A stretch of 64,000 bases of DNA, from contig CBDCBA010000025.1 of assembly GCA_965214125.1 (NCBI GenBank), forward strand, positions 6,201 to 70,200, in the 5' to 3' direction. This DNA is from CBDCBA01 sp965214125 (GTDB lineage Bacteria > Planctomycetota > Phycisphaerae > Tepidisphaerales > Tepidisphaeraceae). The position numbers and the translations under genes were made by a program. Below the pieces are notes generated by a model, which saw only the letters and a list, made by a program, of their open reading frames with translations, was not told where the DNA came from and ran no database searches. Positions 26,590 to 35,248 of the stretch are shown here, piece after piece; positions within the stretch are counted from its first letter, which is position 1; every line of letters starts with the position of its first letter.

Positions 26590-26739
26590 AAGGATGAAGG
26601 CAGAAGGATGAAGGATGAACCCGAGACCAGACCAGGTTCGGGGAATCATGTGCCCCAGCACGACGGGCGGCAACTGAGAAGTGGGCGCGGCAGCAAATCT
26701 GTGTTCGGGTTCATCCTTCATCCTTCTGCCTTCATCCTT
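26590..26739. repeat. Long palindrome, AAGGATGAAGGCAGAAGG family, copy 1
   Basis: 33-base arms (26590-26622, 26707-26739) are perfect reverse complements around an 84-base loop. The right arm encodes the last residues and the stop codon of ribE. A second copy lies at 29123-29224. Confidence 0.93.
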
Positions 26740-27314
26740 CTCAGAGTGTGGACGACGCCCTTGGCCATCACGTCGGCCTCGAAGTTGAAGTGCCAGCCGA
26801 CGGCGCGGTCGGCGAAGGCGGTCTTCTCCAGCGTTGTGGGAATCAGGGCCACGTCGAATGTATCGGACGTCAGCCCCGCGACGGTGAGCGACACGCCGTC
26901 GAGGCAGACGCTGCCCTTGGGAAAGACGAACGGCATCAGCTCCCTTGGCGGCCTCAACGTGAAGCGCCACTCGTCATCGCTCGCCACCCGGCCGACGAGT
27001 TCGGCAAGGCCGTCGACGTGGCCTTGGACGAAGTGGCCGTCGAGGCGGTCGCCGACGCGCAGGGAGCGTTCGACGTGAACGCGGTCGCCGGCGGCAAGTT
27101 CGCCGAGGTTGGTCAGATCGAGCGTTTCGCGGATGGCGTCGAAGACGAGGGCGTCGTCGGTGATGGCGGCCACGGTCAGGCAGCAACCGTTGACGGCCAC
27201 GCTCTCGCCTTGGCGTTCGTCGCCCCAGCGGTGCGCGAGGGTAAGGCGCCGCCCGCCGGTGTGGTCGGCGACGTGCGCGACGACGGCGGTTGTTTCCACG
27301 ATTCCGGTGAACAC
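26718..27314 (-). CDS. ribE: Riboflavin synthase, alpha chain
   Basis: 198 residues with the duplicated lumazine-binding fold. It starts MFTGIVE; both halves carry the conserved 'SVAVNGCCLTV' and 'SVCLDGVSLTVAG' motifs and the 'GHFVQGHVDG' turn. It dismutates two 6,7-dimethyl-8-ribityllumazine molecules to riboflavin. GTG 27314 is the start, with TAGCAT 6 bases upstream and so no leader for an FMN riboswitch. The C-terminal RRMKAEG and the TGA come from the adjacent palindrome, so the native end was probably overwritten. Confidence 0.95.
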   Translation of the reverse strand: MFTGIVETTAVVAHVADHTGGRRLTLAHRWGDERQGESVAVNGCCLTVAAITDDALVFDAIRETLDLTNLGELAAGDRVHVERSLRVGDRLDGHFVQGHVDGLAELVGRVASDDEWRFTLRPPRELMPFVFPKGSVCLDGVSLTVAGLTSDTFDVALIPTTLEKTAFADRAVGWHFNFEADVMAKGVVHTLRRMKAEG

Positions 27315-27320
27315 GCGGCA

Positions 27321-27326
27321 ATGCTA
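27321..27326 (-). promoter_or_regulatory. Leaderless-type -10 box TAGCAT
   Basis: TAGCAT, 6 bases before the GTG of ribE. Confidence 0.45.
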
Positions 27327-27370
27327 CGGCGGGGACGTTTTGAGCGGTCGAAGATCGGTCATCACAATTT

Positions 27371-27399
27371 CGGGGTAGCCGCGGACGTTCCGGATCCGG
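27371..27399. repeat. Solitary, decayed REP of the GTAGCCGCGGAC family
   Basis: GGGGTAGCCGCGGAC matches the head of the paired REPs, but the second stem half is altered (GTTCCGG) and no inverted partner is nearby. Confidence 0.5.
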
Positions 27400-27468
27400 T
27401 TCAACGGCTCGAAGCGCAGCGACGCCGGCGTTGGCGCGTCCGCTTTGTGAAAGTTGTCACGGTCGATG

Positions 27469-27497
27469 TTGCGACGCGCCGGAGGCGCCTCTAGACT
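27469..27497 (+). promoter_or_regulatory. Candidate promoter of the nuoJ-N cluster
   Basis: TTGCGA, a 17-base spacer and TAGACT, about 70 bases before nuoJ. The -10 is the same hexamer as in the tRNA-Phe promoter. A short hairpin, GCGCC-GGA-GGCGC, lies between the boxes. The whole 252-base ribE-nuoJ gap otherwise holds only a solitary REP. Confidence 0.35.
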
Positions 27498-27566
27498 CGC
27501 CCCCGCCTTCCGCCAGAGCGCCGTCAGCCCGACCGGCGTGACCCGCGGAGTCGCACCCGAACGCCG

Positions 27567-28703
27567 ATGGCCGACCCGCTCACGACGCCGATCCTCACCG
27601 CGATGCCGCTGCCGGCGCTCCTGGCGCAAGCCGACGCGGACGCCGTGGTGACGCCGGCGGTCCTGCTCGTCTTCTGCGCCGTCGCGGCCGTGGCGACCAT
27701 GCTGCTGTTGCCCGGCGGGCGCAGCGTCGCCTGGCGTCGCCTGGGGGGCGGGCTGCTCGGGGCCGCTTTCCTGCTGCTGGTGATCGCGCTGCTGCTGAGC
27801 GCCGGGTTCGTCAACGTCTACTTCTGGGCCTTCGCGATCATCGCGATCGTCGGCAGTGTGCGCGTCATCACGCACCCGCAGCCGGTTTACTCGGCGCTCT
27901 ACTTCGTGCTAACGGTCTTCGCCTCGGCGGGGCTGTTCATCCTGGCGTACGCGGAGTTCATGGCGGTGGCGCTGATCATCATCTACGCGGGGGCGATCCT
28001 GATCACGTACACGTTCGTGATCATGCTCGCCGCCGACGCCGCCCCGGAGGAGACCGGCCCGCAGGGGAAATCGGAGGCGGCCAGGAACTTCGTCGCCGAG
28101 CACGACGCCCGCGCCCGCAGCCCGATGCTCGCGAGCATCATCGGCATCACCATGATGGGCGTGCTGCTGTTCCTTGTCTTCGAGAAGGCGCCGCTTGGCT
28201 TGGAGAAGCGGCTGAGCGTGATCGAGCCGATTCACCTCGTCCGCAACGCCGCCAACGTGCGGGCGGCCGGGGGCGTGGACATCGTGCAGGAAGGCGCAGC
28301 CGACGACGTCGCCGCGGCCGCAATCCTCGCGGACAAGGCGCTCGACGAGGACGTCGAGGTCGGCGTGCTCGATACGGTGCCGCGCGGCGACCTCTACGGC
28401 TACGAGAGCCGCATCGCCCACGCCCAGGAGCCCGACCGCGGCGGCGTGCAGGTGCTGGGCATCTACCTCTTCACGCGGCAGTGGGTGACGCTCCAGGTGG
28501 CGGGCCTGCTGCTGACGGTGGCGATGATCGGCGCAATCGTCATCTCGCGCCGCCAGATCATCCCCGAACTGCTCGGCGGCCGCCGCGAGCCCGACGGGGG
28601 CGACACGATGACGATGCCCTTTACCCCGGTCAACGACAACCCCAAGAGCCTCCCCGTCGTCGGCAGCGCCTCGCCACGACAGAAGGCGTATCCGCAGAAC
28701 TAG
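27567..28703 (+). CDS. nuoJ: NADH-quinone oxidoreductase subunit J
   Basis: 378 residues, longer than the ~170-200 of typical NuoJ. Membrane helices include 'VNVYFWAFAIIAIVGSVRVI', 'PVYSALYFVLTVFASAGLFI' and 'ALIIIYAGAILITYTFVIML', the conserved quinone-module core. An extended loop of about 110 residues (after 'LGLEKRLSVIEP') precedes the last helix 'VAGLLLTVAMIGAIVISRR'. Subunit J is part of the membrane arm of complex I that links quinone reduction to proton pumping. It is first in the J-K-L-M-N cluster; subunits A-H are not in the window and I is 20 kb away. Confidence 0.92.
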   Translation: MADPLTTPILTAMPLPALLAQADADAVVTPAVLLVFCAVAAVATMLLLPGGRSVAWRRLGGGLLGAAFLLLVIALLLSAGFVNVYFWAFAIIAIVGSVRVITHPQPVYSALYFVLTVFASAGLFILAYAEFMAVALIIIYAGAILITYTFVIMLAADAAPEETGPQGKSEAARNFVAEHDARARSPMLASIIGITMMGVLLFLVFEKAPLGLEKRLSVIEPIHLVRNAANVRAAGGVDIVQEGAADDVAAAAILADKALDEDVEVGVLDTVPRGDLYGYESRIAHAQEPDRGGVQVLGIYLFTRQWVTLQVAGLLLTVAMIGAIVISRRQIIPELLGGRREPDGGDTMTMPFTPVNDNPKSLPVVGSASPRQKAYPQN

Positions 28704-28708
28704 TTCAA

Positions 28709-28804
28709 GGAGGTGGGAGCGGGGGAGGTGGGATGTGGGCAGATCCCGAAGATGCCCGACGTCCCGTTCTCTGCCCACGTCCCACCTCCCCCGCTCCCAC
28801 CTCC
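28709..28804. repeat. Long palindrome, GGAGGTGGGAGC family, copy 3
   Basis: 34-base arms (28709-28742, 28771-28804) pair with one G-T type mismatch around a 28-base loop. The mismatch (GGGATG on the left against GGGACG on the right) is the same as in copy 2, so the element has an orientation. It separates nuoJ from nuoK. Confidence 0.93.
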
Positions 28805-28814
28805 CTTCCGCCCC

Positions 28815-29123
28815 ATGGACCTCCTCGGCCTACAACATTTTCTCGCGGTTGGCGGCATCATGTTCGCGCTGGGCATGATCGGGTTCATGACGCGGCGGAA
28901 CCTGATCGTGATGTTCCTCTGCACGGAGCTGATGTTCCAGGGCGTGGCGATCTCGATGGTGGCGTTCGCGGCGTACCACAACAACGTGGCGGGGCAGGCG
29001 TTCGTGATCTTCCTCCTCGTCGTCGCCGCCGCCGAGGCGACGCTGGCGCTGGGCATTGTCGTGCTGCTGTTCCGCCAGAAGGGCACGGTGGATTCGGAGG
29101 CGTGGCGGGAACTGCGCGAGTGA
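28815..29123 (+). CDS. nuoK: NADH-quinone oxidoreductase subunit K
   Basis: 102 residues, the expected size, with three membrane helices. 'FLCTELMFQGVAISMVAFA' carries the helix-2 glutamate, and 'FVIFLLVVAAAEATLALGIVVLLF' the second conserved glutamate, both used for proton transfer in the membrane arm. The start at ATG 28815 follows a palindrome by 10 bases; the frame upstream is palindrome translation only. The stop codon abuts the next palindrome. Confidence 0.95.
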   Translation: MDLLGLQHFLAVGGIMFALGMIGFMTRRNLIVMFLCTELMFQGVAISMVAFAAYHNNVAGQAFVIFLLVVAAAEATLALGIVVLLFRQKGTVDSEAWRELRE

Positions 29124-29224
29124 AAGGATGAAGGATGAAGGCAGAAGGATGAACCCGATGCCCAAGTCCGACGCCCGCCCGATCTGCCTCAGGTTCATCC
29201 TTCCTCCTTCCGCCTTCATCCTTT
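29123..29224. repeat. Long palindrome, AAGGATGAAGGCAGAAGG family, copy 2
   Basis: Arms 29123-29156 and 29192-29224 pair imperfectly. One arm carries an extra GGATGAA unit shifted relative to the other, so the arms have diverged by exchange of short units. It fills the nuoK-nuoL gap completely. Confidence 0.88.
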
Positions 29225-29228
29225 CTGC

Positions 29229-31691
29229 ATGGACCTCCTCGTCTCCTACGCCTGGCTGATTCCGCTGCTGCCGCTTGTCGGGGCGGCGATTGCGGGGTTT
29301 GCCGGCAAGAAGGTGCTGCGCGGGCAGAGCCACTGGCCGATCTGGTTGACCGTCGGCGCCAGCGCGGTGCTGAGCCTGATGATCCTCGTCACCATGCTCG
29401 GCTCCTCGCCGAACGAGGAGGCTGTCTTCACGAGCGACTACGAGCAAATCATCGCCGCCGAGCCGGAGATCATCGGGGGCGAGGCGGATGAGGCGGATCA
29501 TGTCGAGATCGCCGCGCACGACGAAGACGCCGAGGGCCACCACGGTCCGGATACGCACGTCAAGGCGTACAAGAGCCACTGGTTCACCTGGATCGCCGCC
29601 GGCGACAGCGACTTTGAGAACGTCCCGCCCGGCCTCGATTTGGAGCAGTACGACGAACTCGCCGTCACCCGCGCCGCTGCCGGCGCACCGCTCCGGCCCG
29701 AATCCCGAATCACCAATGCCGAATCCCAAACGGGCGGCTACTTCGACATCGCCGCCGGCGCGTGGATCGACCCGCTGACGGCCATCATGCTGTCGGTCGT
29801 CTGCGGCATCGGCTTCTTCATCACCGTCTTCGCCAGCGGCTACATGAAGGGCGAGACGGGCTACTGGCGGTTCTTCGCCTACCTCGGCTTGTTCATCTTC
29901 GCGATGACAAGCCTGGTGATGGGCGAGAACCTGATCATGCTCTACCTCGGCTGGGAGGGCGTGGGCCTGTGCAGCTACCTGCTGATCGGCTACTACTACG
30001 ACAAGCCCGCCGCCCGCGAGGCGGCCAAGAAGGCGTTCCTCGTCAACCGCATCGGCGACTTCGGCTTCGCGATCGGCATCATGCTGATCTGGTGGTGCTA
30101 CGGCACCGTGAGCTACTTCGGCGAGGCAAGCGTGCTCGGCGACGGCTTTGTCGAGATGGCCGCCAACCCCGCCGCCTACGTGCCGGCCGACCGACTGTGG
30201 GCGATTGATCTCATCCCGTTCTGCCTGATGGTCGGGGCGTTCGGCAAGAGCGCCCAGTTCCCGCTGTACGTTTGGCTGCCCGACGCGATGGAAGGCCCGA
30301 CGCCCGTATCGGCCCTCATCCACGCCGCCACCATGGTCACGGCCGGCGTCTACATGATTACACGGCTCTTCCCCGTCTTCGCCGGCGTGGAGGCCGCCCT
30401 GGTGACGATCGCGGTCGTCGGCGCGTTCACCGCCGCCTTCGCGGGCACGATCGCGATGCGGCAGTTCGATTTGAAGAAGGTTTTCGCCTACTCGACGGTC
30501 AGCCAGCTCGGCTACATGTTCGTCGGCGTGGCCGTGCTGGCGCCGATGGCGGCCGTGTTCCACCTGATGACGCACGCCTTCTTCAAGGCCTTGCTCTTCC
30601 TCAGCAGCGGCGTCGTGATGCACGCGATGCTCGGCCACCTCGACATGCGCAAGATGTCCGGGCTGAAGCACGTGCTGCCTAAAACGCGCATCCTCATGCT
30701 GATCGGCTGCCTCGCCCTGGCCGGTTTCCCGCTGACGGCGGGCTTCTTCAGCAAGGACGAGATCATCCACTTCGCCCACATCACGACGGGCGGCGACTGG
30801 ATCGGCTACCTGCTCTGGTTCGTCCTGCTGGCGACGGCGTTCATGACGGCGTACTACACGTTCCGGCTCTACTTCCGTGTCTTTGAGGGCCCGCTCGTCC
30901 AGCCGACGACGCCCGCGCCGGATCACCACCACGACGATCACGGCCTCGAAGACGCGCACGGCCACGCGAGCGCGGCCGCCGTTCACGCGGGCGACACCGC
31001 CGAGAGTGGCGTCGACGCCCCGCACGGCGTGACGGAGCCGCAGGCGCACGACACCCACCACGCCCATCACGGTGGTGGGCACAACCACGAGCCGCTGCTG
31101 ATGATCCTGCCGCTGGCGGTCCTGGCGGTCGGGGCGCTCTTTGCCGGGTTCCTCCAGTTCCCGTTCCACTGGTTCGGCGCGTTCCTCGGCGACAGCCCGA
31201 GCCTGGTCTACGGCTGGGACGTGGCGGTTCAGACGTTTGGAGCCAATTCGCACAAGCCGATTCCCGGCGCCTTCGGCTACGAGGTGCTGGAGGGGTGGGC
31301 CTACTACAAGTCGGTTCTGCCCGGCCTGCTGACCGGGGCACTCATCGCCGTTGCGGGCATTGGCCTGGCGTGGTTCCTGCACCTGAAGGACCGCGACCGC
31401 GCGACCTCCCTCGCCGGCGTCCTCCGGCCGGCGGCGAAGCTGCTCGAGGGTAAGTACTTCGTCGACGAGCTCTACCACGCCGTCATCGTCGCGCCGCTGC
31501 GGTTCCTCGGCAGGCTGCTCTACGGCATCGACCGGTTCGTCCTCGACCTGCTCGTGGACCTGATGGCCCAACTGCCGTGGGCGGGAGGCTTCGCGCTGCG
31601 GGTGGGCACGCAACGCGGGGCGTTGCAGGGGTACGCGGTGGGCATGCTGTTCGGGGTGGCCGCGATCGTGCTGCTGTTCGTGTTGCTGTAG
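29229..31691 (+). CDS. nuoL: NADH-quinone oxidoreductase subunit L, enlarged
   Basis: 820 residues against a usual ~610-650. The antiporter-like core is intact: 'GWEGVGLCSYLLIG', 'FLVNRIGDFGFAIG', 'PLYVWLPDAMEGPTPVSALIHAATMVTAGVY' (in pieces), 'AYSTVSQLGYMFVG' and the C-terminal lateral-helix region. Two insertions account for the extra length. The first is an acidic, soluble loop of about 115 residues after the second helix (about residues 62-177), ending in PESRITNAESQ. The second is a His/Asp-rich loop of about 60 residues (about 560-620; DHHHDDHG, HDTHHAHHGGGHNH). It pumps protons in the distal membrane arm. The His-rich loop could bind metal ions. Confidence 0.95.
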   Translation: MDLLVSYAWLIPLLPLVGAAIAGFAGKKVLRGQSHWPIWLTVGASAVLSLMILVTMLGSSPNEEAVFTSDYEQIIAAEPEIIGGEADEADHVEIAAHDEDAEGHHGPDTHVKAYKSHWFTWIAAGDSDFENVPPGLDLEQYDELAVTRAAAGAPLRPESRITNAESQTGGYFDIAAGAWIDPLTAIMLSVVCGIGFFITVFASGYMKGETGYWRFFAYLGLFIFAMTSLVMGENLIMLYLGWEGVGLCSYLLIGYYYDKPAAREAAKKAFLVNRIGDFGFAIGIMLIWWCYGTVSYFGEASVLGDGFVEMAANPAAYVPADRLWAIDLIPFCLMVGAFGKSAQFPLYVWLPDAMEGPTPVSALIHAATMVTAGVYMITRLFPVFAGVEAALVTIAVVGAFTAAFAGTIAMRQFDLKKVFAYSTVSQLGYMFVGVAVLAPMAAVFHLMTHAFFKALLFLSSGVVMHAMLGHLDMRKMSGLKHVLPKTRILMLIGCLALAGFPLTAGFFSKDEIIHFAHITTGGDWIGYLLWFVLLATAFMTAYYTFRLYFRVFEGPLVQPTTPAPDHHHDDHGLEDAHGHASAAAVHAGDTAESGVDAPHGVTEPQAHDTHHAHHGGGHNHEPLLMILPLAVLAVGALFAGFLQFPFHWFGAFLGDSPSLVYGWDVAVQTFGANSHKPIPGAFGYEVLEGWAYYKSVLPGLLTGALIAVAGIGLAWFLHLKDRDRATSLAGVLRPAAKLLEGKYFVDELYHAVIVAPLRFLGRLLYGIDRFVLDLLVDLMAQLPWAGGFALRVGTQRGALQGYAVGMLFGVAAIVLLFVLL

Positions 31692-31744
31692 ATTGTTTGG
31701 GTTTGTCGCGTTCTTTCCACTTGTAGGGTTTTCACGCACCGCTG

Positions 31745-33391
31745 ATGGACCTGTTATTGCCGATCCTCGTCCTGCTGCCCCTCGTCGCCGGGGTCGCGTG
31801 CCTGCTGGTGAGCGAGTCGATGGCGAAGCACGTCGCGTTTGCCTTCGCGTGCGTTGAGCTCGGCTTGGCGCTGGCGCTGCTTCCGGCCGGGTGGGGTCGG
31901 GCCGAGTACGCCTGGACAAGCGACTTGCTTTACATTCCCGACCTCGGCGTCGGGCTGCTGCTGGGGATGGACGCCGTCAGCTACTGGCTGGTGCTGCTGA
32001 CAACGGTGCTCATGCCGCTGGTCATCTTCGGCAGCTACTCCAGCGTGGCGACGAAGCAGAAGGGGTACTACTTCTGGCTCAGCGTGCTCGTCACGCCGAT
32101 GATCGGCACGTTCGTCGCCCGCGACGCGCTGCTGTTTTACGTCTTCTTCGAGCTCACGCTCGTGCCGATGTTCTTCCTGATCGGCATCTGGGGCGGCGAG
32201 GACCGGCTACGCGCGGCGAAGAAGTTCTTCCTCTACACGTTCGTCGGCGGCGTCTTCACGCTTGGCGGGCTCATCTACATCGGCGCCAACGCCGGCAGCT
32301 TCGATTTAAACGTGATGGCGTTCTGGGCGCAGAACCCGGCCAACGTGAGCGGCACGGCAAAGGTCGTGCTCTTCGTCGCGCTGCTGGCGGGCTTTGCCGT
32401 GAAGGTCCCGCTGTTCCCGGTTCACACGTGGCTGCCCCTGGCACACACGGTCGCGCCGACGGCCGGCTCGGTGATCCTGGCGGGCGTGCTGCTGAAGCTC
32501 GGCACCTACGGGCTGCTGGCGGTCGTGCTGCCGCTGGGCGTCCTGAGCACCGGCGGGCTGCTGCCGAGTATGAGCGGCACGATCCTGCCGTTCCTGGCCG
32601 TGCTCTGCATCATCGGCGTGATCTACGGCGCCCTGATCGCCTGGGTGCAGGAGGACGTGAAGAAGCTCGTCGCCTACTCGTCGGTCAGCCACCTGGGGTT
32701 CTGCGTGCTGGGCCTGGTCGCGCTGAACGACTGGGGCATGCAGGGCAGCGTCTTCTACATGATCAACCACGGCATCAGCACCGGCGCGCTGTTCCTGATG
32801 ATTGGGATGATCTACGACCGCTACCACACCCGCATGTTCGCCGACTACGGCGGGCTGGGGAAGGTGATGCCGGTCTTCAGCTTCTTCCTCGTGCTGTTCA
32901 CCATGAGCAGCATCGGCCTGCCGGGGACGAACGGGTTTGTCAGCGAGTTCCTCACGATTCTCGGGGCGTTCACAAGCGATCATCTTGGCCCGATCTACGG
33001 GGCCTTCGCCGCGATTGGCGTGATCCTCGGGGCGGTCTACATGCTGCACATGGTGGCCCGGCTGGTCTTTGGCCCGCTGAAGCTGCCGGCGGTTCACGGC
33101 ATGCACGACGACCACGGCCAAGCTGACGCCGGACAGGGGATCGACCCCGACCCGTCGCACGCGCAGGCGAAGCCTAAAGACCTGACGGGCCGCGAGATCG
33201 CGATCCTCACGCCGCTGGCGGTCCTGGTGATCGTGCTGGGCGTCCTGCCGACGCCGCTGCTGGAAAGCATTCGGCCCAGCGTTCAGTTGGCGCGCACGCC
33301 GATGGTCGACCGCCCGCGGATGATCCCGAGTCCCGCCGTCGCCGCGGCGCCCGCGCCTGAGCCCGCGCTGCCGCTGGCCGCCGCCGACTGA
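31745..33391 (+). CDS. nuoM: NADH-quinone oxidoreductase subunit M
   Basis: 548 residues, 14 or so membrane helices. Conserved antiporter motifs include 'FFELTLVPMFFLIGIWGG' (glutamate of helix 5), 'KVPLFPVHTWLPLAHTVAPTAGSVILAGVLLKLG' (in pieces; lysine and histidine of the channel) and 'AYSSVSHLGFCVLG'. A short His/Asp-rich loop (HGMHDDHGQAD) near residue 455 echoes the one in subunit L. It pumps protons in the complex I membrane arm. It follows nuoL by 53 bases. Confidence 0.95.
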   Translation: MDLLLPILVLLPLVAGVACLLVSESMAKHVAFAFACVELGLALALLPAGWGRAEYAWTSDLLYIPDLGVGLLLGMDAVSYWLVLLTTVLMPLVIFGSYSSVATKQKGYYFWLSVLVTPMIGTFVARDALLFYVFFELTLVPMFFLIGIWGGEDRLRAAKKFFLYTFVGGVFTLGGLIYIGANAGSFDLNVMAFWAQNPANVSGTAKVVLFVALLAGFAVKVPLFPVHTWLPLAHTVAPTAGSVILAGVLLKLGTYGLLAVVLPLGVLSTGGLLPSMSGTILPFLAVLCIIGVIYGALIAWVQEDVKKLVAYSSVSHLGFCVLGLVALNDWGMQGSVFYMINHGISTGALFLMIGMIYDRYHTRMFADYGGLGKVMPVFSFFLVLFTMSSIGLPGTNGFVSEFLTILGAFTSDHLGPIYGAFAAIGVILGAVYMLHMVARLVFGPLKLPAVHGMHDDHGQADAGQGIDPDPSHAQAKPKDLTGREIAILTPLAVLVIVLGVLPTPLLESIRPSVQLARTPMVDRPRMIPSPAVAAAPAPEPALPLAAAD

Positions 33392-33453
33392 CGACCGCCG
33401 TTGCCGCGTTCCCTGTTGCCGAACCCTTTGTCCCGAAGTCGAGCGTCCTCCCG

Positions 33454-35235
33454 ATGAGCCTGTTCTCGCTGCTCTTGCCCGAACTGATCGTCACCGCGGC
33501 GGCGCTGGTGCTGTTCCTGTTCGGCGTCTTCAAGTCGGCCCGCTCGCGGGCGATCGTGCCGTGGATCGCGCTGCTGGGCCTGGTCGGCGGCGGGGCGGCC
33601 GCGTTCTTCCTCGCCCCGGAGGCGGCCCTGGGCGCGCCGTCGGTCGACTTCACGCGCTCGATTGTCGGCGGGGACTTCGCCACCTACGTGAAGGTCGTCG
33701 TCGCGGCGGTCGGCGTCATCCTCCTGCTGCTTTGCTGGCCCACGAACAAGGACAACAGCGGGAACGGCTCGCTCTGGTGGGGTCTGGACGCGGGCGAGTT
33801 CTTCGGGCTTTTCCTGCTGAGCTTCGTCGGCATCATGCTCGTCGCGGGGGCAAACGACACGATGCTGCTGTTCATGGGCATCGAACTGGCCAGCATCCCC
33901 ACGTACGTGCTGGTTGCCATGAGTCGCCCACTGCCCGAGGCGCAGGAGGCGGGGGTGAAATACTTCTATCTCGGCGCCATGGCCGCGGCCGTGCTGCTGC
34001 TGGGGTTCGCCTACCTCTACGGCGCCGTCGGTTCGACGAACCTGAGCGCCACCGCGCTCGCCTTTGCCGAGGGGCGGGTGAGCCCGGCCATGAGCGTGGG
34101 GACGTGGCAGACGCTCGGGGTCGTGCTGATCGTGCTGGGCCTCTGCTTCAAGCTGGCGGCGGTGCCGCTGCACTTTTACGCCGGCGACGTCTACACCGGC
34201 GCCGCCACGCCGGTGACGGCGATGCTCAGCTTCGTGCCGAAGGCGACGGGCATCCTGGCGACGGTCAAGCTGCTGCTGGCGGTGGGCGGCTCGTCGACCA
34301 CGCTCGCGGCGGGCGTGACCTTCGACCCGACGGTCTGGAAGGTCCTGTTCGCTCTGGCTGTGCTGACGATGACGGTCGGCAACGCGATGGCGTTGCTGGC
34401 GGAGAACATCAAGCGGGTGATGGCCTACAGCTCGATCGCGCACAGCGGCTACATGCTCGCGGCGCTGACGGTCGTCGCCGCCGCCGTGCCGTTGGGCGGC
34501 GGCGTGCAGACCAGCCCGATCGTCGGCGCAGCCGTCGCGGGCGTGCTGTTCTACCTGGCGGCGTACGGCGTGATGAACGCGGGCGTCTTCGGCGTACTGA
34601 TGATGCTCCCGAGCCGCCGACGCTTCACCGACGGTGAGGGCAAGGAGCACCGCCTGCCCGCCACCACGGCCGAAACCTACGCCGACATCCGCGGCGCCGG
34701 CCGACGCCACCCGTACCTGACGGCCGCGATGGCCGTCTGCTGCATCAGCCTGATCGGCATCCCGCTGACGGTTGGCTTCCTCGGCAAGTTCTTCGTGCTG
34801 CGGCCGGCATTGCTGCTGGCGGACAAGGGGAGCGACGCCGCCTTTTGGCCGATGACTTGGCTCATCATCATCACGCTGCTCAATGCGGCCATCGCGGCCG
34901 CGTACTACTTGCGGATCCTCAGCGAGATGGTCCTGCTCAAGAGCCCCGAGGAGGAGGAGGCCGGTTTGGAGGGCGAGGCGTTCACGCCCAAGCCGGCGCC
35001 CGATCAGCCGCTGCCGATCGTCCTCGCGACGGGGCTGAGCGTCGCGGGCATCTTCGTGTTCGGCCTGATCCCGATGAGCATCAGCGCCTTGGCCGACTCC
35101 GCCGCGCAGGCCGCCACCGCGACGAAGGTGATGCCCGCCGAGATGATGCCGACCGCCGAGGAACTCGCCGCCCGCCGGGCGCGGATCGAGGCGATGCGCG
35201 GCACGTTGAACTCCAACCTGCAGCGCGGCTTCTAA
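33454..35235 (+). CDS. nuoN: NADH-quinone oxidoreductase subunit N
   Basis: 593 residues with about 14 membrane helices. 'MGIELASIPTYVLVA' holds the channel glutamate, and 'FKLAAVPLHFYAGDVYTGAATPVTAMLSFVPKA' (in pieces) holds the conserved lysine and histidine; 'VMAYSSIAHSGYMLAAL' is also typical. A longer soluble C-terminal tail (AEEMMPTAEELAARRARIE-like) is present. It completes the J-K-L-M-N block. It lies 62 bases after nuoM and 13 bases before the glycosyltransferase. Confidence 0.95.
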   Translation: MSLFSLLLPELIVTAAALVLFLFGVFKSARSRAIVPWIALLGLVGGGAAAFFLAPEAALGAPSVDFTRSIVGGDFATYVKVVVAAVGVILLLLCWPTNKDNSGNGSLWWGLDAGEFFGLFLLSFVGIMLVAGANDTMLLFMGIELASIPTYVLVAMSRPLPEAQEAGVKYFYLGAMAAAVLLLGFAYLYGAVGSTNLSATALAFAEGRVSPAMSVGTWQTLGVVLIVLGLCFKLAAVPLHFYAGDVYTGAATPVTAMLSFVPKATGILATVKLLLAVGGSSTTLAAGVTFDPTVWKVLFALAVLTMTVGNAMALLAENIKRVMAYSSIAHSGYMLAALTVVAAAVPLGGGVQTSPIVGAAVAGVLFYLAAYGVMNAGVFGVLMMLPSRRRFTDGEGKEHRLPATTAETYADIRGAGRRHPYLTAAMAVCCISLIGIPLTVGFLGKFFVLRPALLLADKGSDAAFWPMTWLIIITLLNAAIAAAYYLRILSEMVLLKSPEEEEAGLEGEAFTPKPAPDQPLPIVLATGLSVAGIFVFGLIPMSISALADSAAQAATATKVMPAEMMPTAEELAARRARIEAMRGTLNSNLQRGF

Positions 35236-35248
35236 CGCGACAGCCCCG

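Noticed and set aside
26740..27400. FMN riboswitch upstream of ribE
   Set aside because: ribE has a -10-like box 6 bases before its start and no conserved RFN element.
28830..31919. A very long minus-strand open frame (about 1000 codons) opposite nuoL
   Set aside because: It is a by-product of high GC and codon bias on the coding strand. Composition is Arg/His/Glu-rich with no recognisable domain, and nuoL is certain.
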